Assembly (NCBI GenBank): GCA_036345935.2
Contig: JADWOT020000004.1
Span: forward strand, 18,035,423-18,099,422
Origin: Taenia hydatigena
Lineage: Eukaryota > Platyhelminthes > Cestoda > Cyclophyllidea > Taeniidae
Length of the DNA stretch: 64,000 nucleotides
Direction: 5' to 3'
Position numbers and translations under genes: made by a program. This document shows positions 54,810-64,000 of the stretch, one piece after another. The stretch's first letter is position 1. Every line of letters starts with the position of its first letter. The notes beneath the pieces were generated by a model that saw nothing but the letters and a program-made list of their open reading frames with translations, did no database searches and was not told the origin of the DNA.

Positions 54810-57800
54810 CTGAAAAAAAACATGCGGAATGTCACGGAGCTGAGACAGAGGCAAGCAAATGATAATTTATTTTCGAGGTAGTTTGGCCGTAAAATTTCAA
54901 ATAAAGGGAGAATTGAGCAACCGACAGAATCGGAGGAGCATAATAAATTTGCAACGCTGCCAACTTCAGGGTTCAGTAGTATGTGTTGGCAAGCGGAACT
55001 ACAACTACACAATCTCTGTGTGCTGTTTGGGCAGGAGGCCCTCATTTTGAGGGCCATAAAAAAATTAGCCATACAGGCATCTAAAGAGGATAATTCGATG
55101 GCAATTATTGGATCCTTTCGTGGTAAATTGAACTAACATTTGAGTATTATCTCCACCAAGCCTGCCTAGTGTCATTTTAACTCTAAATGGGGTTGTGAAT
55201 TCCCTGTGGTGTATGACTACTCGACATTTGGGGAAGGGGGGAGATAGAGGTCCATGATTTATGGATAAACACAGGAATGCAGTAGGGTGGGGCTGTAAAA
55301 AAAGGCTTCTTTGATTGCATCCACATAAATGCATGCGGTGGGGGAATTGGCACAGAACTCATCAAGTGGGTGGGATTTTGGCTGAAAAGGGTGTCACATG
55401 TTGGACCCCAGATTTTGGTACTTGAGGCTGGACGCAGTTGCCAAAAGCAAGAAACACACACACCTTTGTGCACAAAGGAAACATGAAAAGTGGTAAGAAA
55501 TAATCATTTGCTCCCTGTGTATCCATGTGCGGACAGCCTGCAGTCAGCACAGACTATTAGGGCACATACCAAGTGGGCCATCTGTTCCCTTGTGCAAAGT
55601 AGGAATGGGAAATTTTGGAAAAGAATTTGAACAACTTTTCAACAGTAGAACCTTATGTATCTGAAAAATGTATTCTGCACCTATCACTACGGCTCTGACC
55701 CTTCAATCTGGTCTAGTCTCAGATCACCTAAGTGATTAGGTGGATGGTTCATTTTCAACTAAAAAAAATGTTGGACGGGCGCCTTTCGCTTAACCTTTTC
55801 ACCTGCCAGCTCTCATACCCAGGCCAAAATCACATTTGTAACGAGACAAAGACTGTCATGCGAGAATAAACATACTCTATGTCTGGGACAGCTTCAGTGA
55901 AATGTCATCCACCTAGACGTGAGGATAGTGATTTGGGGAAAGGTTAGGACCAACCTGCCAAGCCATTCCATCCACATTCTCGGCCGTCATGGAAGAGTTG
56001 AAAAAAGGCGAAATTGAAGTAAGAAAATGATTGAAATAAAAAGGGTATCACGATGAAATCTTCATAAGGGAATGGATTTGTAGCCAAATAATTGAAAGGC
56101 CGCTCAACAGACTTCACAAGACGGTTCTTCCAAGGAAAAAACCATCCTAGTTATTTCAATCCTTTTTAAAGAAAAGAATTTCAAATTGTAGACAAATAAT
56201 TTAAAGGGAGCATCCATCACCTGGGAAGTAATACTACTTATTGGGAATGCTGGACACCTTACTTTTGTAGTACTTTCACCCTTCAGGGACGTTCTTCGCA
56301 AACGACCATGGAGGTTCCCTGGACCTTAGGGATGAATCACCCACGTGTGAGGACCTCTTAGTTTTTTACGGCTTTCAACCCAGTGTAGAAGACTCAAATC
56401 GTTGTCATTTTCGCTCGTGACTGACGTCTTTCGATTGCGCCTTGTTAACGAGGAATTTAGGACAAAAATGTCTACGAATTTTAATTAATTAAGGACACGA
56501 ACCCCTGTTGGAGGGGATTAGGACCGATATGCAGGGTAAAGGAGCAACGTCGAAACGTCAAAAGACCTTACTAATGATACTACCTCATTTAAAACGGGTT
56601 AATGACTTGGCAGTCATTTTTAGCCACCATTATTTGTCGCATAAACTGCCCAGGTCTGTTTTACTAGCGTAAGCACACACATGGCAGAAGTTACTTTTCC
56701 CGTCGTAAAAGCTTATCACTCCATCTTGTAGCTCTTTCAAAACGAATTCATACTGGTGGGATAGATGAGGCTTGCCGACTCGATTGTGCACATCGATAGC
56801 AAACAGTATTATCCGAGTCTTCCGTTCCCCCTACCGTCCTATGGTGCCGGTCCTCAAACGCCCCGTGGAACTGAGGCCTTGTGGTGCCTGCGAGAACAAC
56901 TTGGATGCCTCATATCGAAAAGGCATGGCTTCGGCCATGCTTACAGCTTTCTAGGTCACCAGGAAAGCATAATTCAAAACTGTGACGTCTTACCGCAAGG
57001 ATAAACAATTTGTCCCATACCTTTGTTTTTCACTGCCTCCACATGCAAGGGTATGCCATTAAATTTGATTTTTTTTTCGCACAAAACGATTAAAGGCTGC
57101 CTTGTCAAATGATGGTGTCGAAATTATGTCTTATATTCTCGTATGCAACTAGCTGTTTTTATTTTGAATTGCCTATCCCAAAATCTATGAAAGCAGACCG
57201 TGTTAAAAAGTTCATTACTTAAGCTCCCAAGCAAAAATCTATCATCACAGTGGAAGTATTTTACTTGACTAATCGAGTTTTGAGGCGAAAAAAAAATTCA
57301 AAAAGGAAATAATTCACTTAAAATCAAGATTATTGGATGCCTATTTTATTGCCTCCAATTCAACCAGTAATGCCTGAGACTCGCGATTCGGTGACAGCAT
57401 TGAAGCGTCGACACCTTCACAACTTTCGTGCTCCAAAGACAGTTTATAAAACTTAAATTAAATCAAAAGCTCGCCAAAAAGAAATTAAAGCAGCATAAAT
57501 ATGGATAGGCTTTGAGATTCATCCAGGCAAGCGGAACTGATTTCTTCCCAAATAATGATTACGTGAAAGGGAAGAATAAAGTCTAAAACCGACTCCTCCT
57601 TCCGACATTTGATAGTAAATACGCCAACAAAGGAAGCAGTAGAGGGATATGTGAGAGAAACAAAAGGAAATGACGAATACACAAAAGAAAAAGCTCGATC
57701 ACAGACGCCTGGTGTTATGTGTGAAGGTCAAATTGAAGGGCTTGTCCATGGAAGAAAATAAGGCAGCGAGAGGGAGGGGAAGTGGAACGCCATTTTAGCG

Positions 57801-60800
57801 TAAAAATGATTTATAACAAGCACACTAGGCAGTAGGATACCTCCACTAGGATTACAAAAGGGGCACTTTTAAGTGTTGCATTAATCGACCTTCAACTTTG
57901 AATTGTTTGGAATTTATAATGAAAAAATGCTCGCCTATCGCCGCAGAGATTCTTGGTCTTCATGCATTCGATGCTGCCTATTACACTCACTCTAACTTAT
58001 TCCAAAATTGCTTGTACAACTAAATCAATTGGCTGCGTAATTTTCTTGTTCTCTTTATGACCTCTGGAGATTGAAGGCATCTGGACAACCCAACACTTTG
58101 GCCACCTTGACGCTTTAAAAAGAATTTACATAGCAGGATAGAATCCTAAAGACAGAGTACATTAAGGGTGTTAAAGTGTTATCCCAAAGTCTGGCAATCC
58201 AGGCATCCTTTAGTCGCTAATGACAGTTGAAGATGACTTCAAAACGTGTAGACTGCGTCAAAGGGAACTGGAGCAGTTCTTACCATGAACAATTAGGCCC
58301 AGTTATGTACTTAGCCAATGATGACTGGCGCTAAAAGCCGCCTTTATGACCTTCCTTCGGCACTGACATAAAGCCATTCTATGAGAAAGTGTTTACCTAC
58401 CACTTCATAAAACAACTATTAATGACGCAACTGGCAATCATGTGGGAGTTGCTTGTAAATTTAAAGTCTCATTTTCAAGCTACAGTACTGCTGGGGCTAA
58501 AAAAGGATTCGCACCTCGTCGTTAATAACTAATAGCATATCTACCAACATGAATACGTTTCAAATTTTCTGCAGCAATAACACCGAATTCTCGGCTAACT
58601 GGGAAGCAGAAATGCAGGTGGAAGTGACAAGAAAAGCCATCACATGATGTCATACCAGGTAAAGGTAAAACAACATGAATACTGTACACACACAAGCGCA
58701 GGGCAAAACTTTCCGCATACTGTTTGATCAGCCATTCGTGTTGCAGAAACGAGGACGTCCGAGGAGACGAACGGTGGGATGCTTTTGAGGTAAAATTACA
58801 CTAACGTTTCCTTGGTCTTTTAAACAACTGACTGTCATTGGAAAACAACCACTTTTACAGTTAATCAAGAAACAAAATACTAAAGTAGCAAACCATCTGG
58901 AATGGTTGGAATGATACCAGCAAAACCATAAGTAGCATATACGAGCAATAGTGTAACTTTCGAGTTGCAGCGGCTGGAAGGTTCAAAAGGTGGATAGAAA
59001 AATCAGGAATAGAGGAATGCATGTATGGAGTCAGGACCAATGATTAATAGCTGAGGTGGAGATGTGGATAGCAGATATGACAAGGGATTGTCGATGAACG
59101 AGAGGGTTCAGGTTTGATGGATGCGCAAACTTAGAATTATTAAAGCAAATGTATTCGTAATAAGCAGGTCAGCAGTTGAACAGGTAAATGAATGGCTAAA
59201 TGGATAAAGGAGTTATCGAATGAATGGAGGGACGAATAAATCACAAACAGATCAACTGCACTTTGCCTTCTCAGCCTCTTCCGTCTTCTACATGACCCTC
59301 AACCTTAAATTTTACAAACCCGCCTAATTCCATTTTTAAAAGGAGCCCTTTACTAAATAATCCCATGTAATGCACGTTTTGCTGTAAAATAAGCAGAGTA
59401 TCGTTTGGCTTAAGCAACATAAACCTCTGTCAACAACTTCAAGTGCATATTCCCATAATGCAACCGAGCCGACTTCATTGCATGCATCCTAAAAACATTA
59501 TTTCTACCAATTTTTAATTACAGGCACAAATACCCACAAAAAAACCGTACAGAGGATCAAAGCTACCTTGATTGGCCATCAAGATTGCCATAGTGAGAGG
59601 ACTAGGCCCAAAAAAACGCATCAAGTTAGCTCGTCTTGTATAAGAACAATCACTTTCGCCTTTAAGCCATCAAATCGTCTAGAGACGTTTTCGCAGTTGC
59701 GTGCGGTAGTGCGAGAGTCAGTGATTTATTTGGGACACTGTCGGACGAATGCTTCGTGTGCTGTCGACGTCGATACGATGACTCACACCGTCACTAAGTT
59801 CGATTTACGTCTTTGCGCGTCTCCCCTGTCCAGCGATATGTGGACACTAACGTCCTCCCACATTACCAACACTCATACAGGGAACTGTAGTCTAAAAGAG
59901 CTATTCTTTAACTACCAGAAACACCCTCTCAATCCAAACCTCCTCCAGCAAAAATAGGATTTCCGAATCTCGAAAGGGGCAAAACTCTATTCAAAACCAC
60001 AGTCCCAAAAGCGCCTTTAGTACAATCAAAAATGAAATTTTTAGCCAGTTTTATCCTTCTTATCTTAAATAACACACGCTGAAAGAATTGAGAAAACAAC
60101 GATTTTAAAAATATTCGACGACATAGCGATAGTCACAAACTCATCATCTAGCGATGAAAATAGGGACTTCAAATGTAGTTTGCGACTCCACAGGCAGTGA
60201 AATTTAGTCTTGGGAAAGGCTAATAGGAGCTTATTGTTGCGTCACGGAAGATAGCTCGTGTACTGCACTCAAGTTGCATACCAACACCTATTTTTATACG
60301 GACTTGCTATGAATGAAATACTGCATCTTACCATATGCTTCACCAATAGAAGAAGGTAACTTGTATAGCACACTTAAATAGTGCTCTAAATGAAACCTAA
60401 CTCGGTTCATTTAAGATCACTGACAATAAGACTTCAGGTGTCTAAAGATTAATCTGTCGAAAAAACAGACTACGTTTTGAAGGCAAAATAGCACCTACTA
60501 AAGTCTTTGCAGATTCATTTTTCAGCAAGCTAGGTGCCCCTAGAATCAGCTTAACAGGAAAATTGAAAATGTGGAAGAGATGCTGGGAGTATTCTTTAAA
60601 AATGTGCCGAAATCTTGAAGTCATGCTGTAAATGCAACTGCATTTGCACTTGATTGTCCAATTTTAAGATCAACATAACTGTTAGCAGGGCATATGCCTG
60701 TTCAAAACCACGACAGAAAATAAGTAATGGCTTTTACGTAGAAACGACTTCTAAATTATTCAATAAAGACGGCAAAAATTGGTAAATATCACTCTTGCAG

Positions 60801-62582
60801 CTCAGCTTTTGTAGATTTTGAATAGCTTTATTGAAAAAGTTACCCATTGTGATATCGATTTCAAAACTGTTTACGAATTACTAAGACACTACAAGGAATA
60901 CTTGTTTACGTCATCATATAGATCAAAGAGCATAACGTAAGATAAGATGTCTAACGTACCAAGTCCAAACGTCAAGTCAGCAAGCATTGTCATAGCATGA
61001 CCACAAGGGAAACACGTCTACTGCCCAACCTTCAAATTCTTGCGCATTCGCTTATTATCGCTGAAGGCCATTATTTTCCAATTCAGTTATCTAAACACCG
61101 CGAAGGCAACAAAGTTTGTGGCACATGAATACAATTGAAGCACATTATTGACAAATACCTGACTGTGAAAGACGCTGATGCTGATTTATTTTTTTTAAAT
61201 TCTGTGGGTTATTTAAATGGAATTAGTATGTAAGCCTTCCCTCATCTTTGTTAGTGCACTAGAACTTCCAGCTTACCTTTTTTCACTTTAATGATGCCGT
61301 ACACTTTATCTTCACTTTACAGTGTTTCAGATGACATTTCACTTTGCCATGATTTTTTAACAGTCGGCGAGTGATCAATACGCTACTCAAGGTTCTTTTC
61401 AAGTATCTAAAAGATGAATTTTTGGATGGCAGATGCACGGCAAGAGCCCAATTTTTGATGTCATCTAAAGTTAGGGACTTTCCACACACTAACTCATTTA
61501 GTTGTAGGGAACCTCAACTAGGCTTACAAAAGACGTATTTTAACAGCATACAGAGATCACGACCGAGTCCGCTACTCTTCTTTCACCTCTTTCGGCGCGC
61601 AAGCCCTCATTGGGGTCGCAGTAAAGCCCAAGTAGCATAGAACAACATACAGTAATGGAGTACCACAAAGAGGGGATACCACCCGCAGGTCTTCGCGTAA
61701 ACCATCGAATCCCTACACCCACCTGCTGACACGAGACCGTATACGAGGTAGGTACCCAGTTCTGCAGTGATCACACGTTGTGATGACAGTAACCTCCACC
61801 CCCAACCAAGAAAAATTAACCAACCTCTCTACAGCCCCACCGTCCTCGCAGCCCTGTCTAGCCGTTTCACTCGACCATTGACCCCGACCACCTGCAGCCA
61901 CTAAATTTGCAGAGCTCGCAGATCCCACCTGCCTCGAAGCTGAGAACTTAACTCAGTAGACTTGGCAAATCAAACCTTCCAGGACATATATGTACATACT
62001 TTCTGTACTTCGAAGATAGATCCACCACTCCCTTTGAAAAGAGAAGAGTGGCCATAATTACACACACACACACACACACACGAGAGTCAATAACAAAACC
62101 GCTTCATTGCCAGTGTGTGAAATGCATACATTTCGAGGGGAGTACTGAGTAGGGCAGAAAAGGACAATAGAGTAGGTGGGTGGTTGGGCAGGAAAGGAGA
62201 CAGCGGAAAAGACCTGCTACACGCAATGTCTAAACCAACATTGGGACAAAATATCTTGCACATCGGCGCAGAGTTAGAGGCAGGGTGACAATGTCAAATC
62301 TCACTGAGGTGTCTGTGAGAAGGGCGAGAGGGAGGGAGGAGAAAAGATAGAGGATGAGTGTGAAACGTCACCATCGCCAGCACCAAAATAAAACAGCAAC
62401 TTAGCGGTGGAGTGGAGAGGAGCACACATAAAACGCCATTGTTCAACGTGGTGAATCAGAAAAGGAGATTCGGCTATACACAGGAGGTCTCGTGTGGACG
62501 CTTGCTCAGACACGAAACATTACAAAACACATTGGGAGGGCAGGGAGAAGAAACAGGGAAAATCAATTGAGTTGGAAGGTCT
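54810..62582. other. Long spacer between ARID1 3' end and the receptor region
   Basis: 7.8 kb with no convincing gene. Contains a possible exon near 55068-55230, a CpG-dense stretch at about 59640-59860 inside a 129-codon plus-strand ORF (59568-59957), a purine-rich stretch with short imperfect repeats near 58980-59240, and the presumed ARID1 3' untranslated region next to 62583 with a CA microsatellite. Nothing else was recognised. Confidence 0.5.
62060..62081. repeat. CA microsatellite
   Basis: About eleven uninterrupted CA units, in the presumed 3' untranslated region of the ARID1 gene. Confidence 0.9.
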
Positions 62583-64000
62583 CTATACAGCGGCTATCAG
62601 TTCCGGATTTACCGTGGCTTTGGGGGACTCTTGGGACTCATTCTTCGTCACCGGTCCTTCATCCTCGTCCTCCGTTGCCTTGGTGGACGACGATCCATCC
62701 CGGAACAACGTTTCTTGTTGTAAAGTCTTCACGTCATCTGCTTCCCTTTCCACGTTTTTCTGTATCACTGATCTCTCAGCCACTTCTTCCCTCTTCTCCA
62801 GCGGCGCTAGGAGCTTTGCCACCTTCTCCGAGGAAGGCATCTTCGGGACGAGGTCGCACATTGCACTGGAGTGGATGTCTCGTTGAGGCAGGTCCAGAAG
62901 GCATCCAGAGAGCAGTTGGGCTACTGTAGCGTCCAGCACTCGTGAAGTTGCCAAGCCCAGAACCCGCATCTCCAAATCGGGAGTGAATCTACTCCTCCCG
63001 AAAGAATTCGCCGCCAAACGTTCCAACAGAGCTCCGGCACGTCTCAATAACTCCAACGAAGTTCCCATCAACTCCGGTTGGTCTTGCAACACCTGCACAC
63101 CATACTGCTCGATCACGCGACGTGTTTTCGTCTCCATGACTTCAATGAAGGAAATTAGACCCGCAATAGGACAGGGCTTTGCTTGCGCAATCATAGAGAG
63201 TCCATAGGTGGAGGCGTTATTCCCATCAACCTGTTGTTGGCAGATGTTCACCGGAGGTTCTGAGAGGTAATGCAGTGTGGAGAGAGCTAACTCTCGCGTC
63301 ACTTGATCCTCTGGCAGAGCCAGCCACGCGGCAAGGCGATCAAAGAGACGACGAGCGCTTTCGGTGTCCATCGTCGCAAGTAGCATTGCAACGTTGGAGT
63401 CATTCACTGCGAGACGATTGAGTGCCTCGAGAGCCAAGCGACATGGCGAGATAATTCGATGGCCGGGGAGAGGATCGGTTGCAGCAGCAGTCTGGCAGGT
63501 AGCCCAATGAACCAGGCCCTCAAGTAAAGGACGCACAATGCTCTCGTGGAGGGGAAGACATTGCAGATGACCCAGAATATTGACGAGAAGGACAAGGATG
63601 TTTTCGCACAACTCGTCCAACCACGGCATCCACCAGGCCGAGTTGGAATCATAGCGAGTCATGTGATCCTCCACACAAGCCCAGTCGGCATCCGCGGATT
63701 CGAAGTGGGTATGCGCTACGGTTAGAAGACGGCCGGCAAGTGCAAGCAGGGCCTTGTGGTTGGCAAGAACACGCTCACAGGAGGATAAAAAGGAGAGATT
63801 GCGAAGTACCGTGGAAACGCACAAACAGCGCAACGCGAAACCCTCTGCCCTCTCCGAAGCCGCGTCCACAGGCCATAGAGCCAAGTCGCCGCGACGAATT
63901 ATTTCAGAACGTGCACGAAGTGGGCAGTAGCCTCGTGAGTCGGTCATCAATCGGTGACTATTTAGCTCGCTGTCTTCGTCCTCTTCCATCGCCTCCACAG
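62583..64000 (-). CDS. ARID1: ARID1/BAF250 (Osa) SWI/SNF subunit, C-terminal exon, 5' part off window
   Basis: Large ARID-family subunit of the BAF-type SWI/SNF chromatin remodelling complex, nuclear. The open frame enters from the right edge and ends at the stop at 62583-62585, giving about 472 C-terminal residues; the ARID DNA-binding domain and the rest lie outside. The sequence matches the conserved BAF250 C-terminal (armadillo-like helical) region: YCPLRARSEIIRRGDLALWP near the start, LCVSTVLRNLSFLSSCERVL, WWMPWLDELCENILVLLVNI, LPLHESIVRPLLEGLVHW, SPCRLALEALNRLAVNDSNV, and the final LLRRAGALLERLAANSFGRS helices. After them a Glu/Lys/Ser-rich acidic tail of about 90 residues ends in NPELIAAV. 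No intron is seen in this part. ARID1A/ARID1B-type (not ARID2) by this domain; flatworms are expected to have one such gene. Confidence 0.93.
   Translation of the reverse strand, partial: VEAMEEDEDSELNSHRLMTDSRGYCPLRARSEIIRRGDLALWPVDAASERAEGFALRCLCVSTVLRNLSFLSSCERVLANHKALLALAGRLLTVAHTHFESADADWACVEDHMTRYDSNSAWWMPWLDELCENILVLLVNILGHLQCLPLHESIVRPLLEGLVHWATCQTAAATDPLPGHRIISPCRLALEALNRLAVNDSNVAMLLATMDTESARRLFDRLAAWLALPEDQVTRELALSTLHYLSEPPVNICQQQVDGNNASTYGLSMIAQAKPCPIAGLISFIEVMETKTRRVIEQYGVQVLQDQPELMGTSLELLRRAGALLERLAANSFGRSRFTPDLEMRVLGLATSRVLDATVAQLLSGCLLDLPQRDIHSSAMCDLVPKMPSSEKVAKLLAPLEKREEVAERSVIQKNVEREADDVKTLQQETLFRDGSSSTKATEDEDEGPVTKNESQESPKATVNPELIAAV

Noticed and set aside
1..64000. tRNA, rRNA or CRISPR-like structures
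   Set aside because: No cloverleaf-type sequences, rRNA blocks or regularly spaced direct repeats were recognised by eye; a covariance search was not possible.

Overview
This is a nuclear genomic window from an animal, almost certainly a parasitic flatworm and most likely a tapeworm. The evidence is intron-rich genes with many very short introns (about 34-40 bases) mixed with kilobase introns, a base composition slightly above 40% GC, metazoan chromatin and microRNA genes, and diverged flatworm-like protein sequences. The species cannot be named from the sequence. There are no bacterial operons, CRISPR arrays or recognisable RNA genes.

Five genes are supported, all on the minus strand, so the window reads right to left. 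At 62583-64000 is the C-terminal exon of an ARID1/BAF250 (Osa) SWI/SNF subunit, running off the right edge. From about 52819 to 30623 is a 19-exon gene for a single-pass membrane protein with six C-type-lectin-like domains (CTLDs), a kringle and a short cytoplasmic tail. From 29002 to 14582 is a gene for a CAMK-group kinase-like protein that lacks the catalytic HRD and DFG residues (a predicted pseudokinase), with a UBA-like segment after the kinase fold. From 13654 to 5819 is a complete GW182/TNRC6 gene (9 coding exons, 1164 residues). From 3416 to the left edge is a DMAP1 gene, truncated by the window. A sixth, unrecognised gene is suggested by two phase-compatible exons at 54809-53713.

Exon models were built by hand from GT/AG sites, reading phase and protein similarity. 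For GW182, DMAP1 and most receptor exons the phases close without exception. The N-terminal exon of the receptor, two symmetric receptor exons (c and d) and one pseudokinase exon (about 17350-17497) are less certain.

The rest is introns and spacers. They hold microsatellites, a diverged interspersed repeat family seen in about ten pieces between 4.5 and 44.4 kb, a second smaller repeat at 45.4 and 49.5 kb, and a recurring 16-base palindrome of the form GTCACATATATGTGAC found seven times, only inside the pseudokinase and receptor genes. DMAP1, GW182 and ARID1 are housekeeping regulators of chromatin and RNA silencing. The receptor and pseudokinase are the unusual content: a lectin-like and kringle ectodomain, apparently without the usual sugar-binding residues, next to a degenerate kinase. 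A functional link between the two is inference only.
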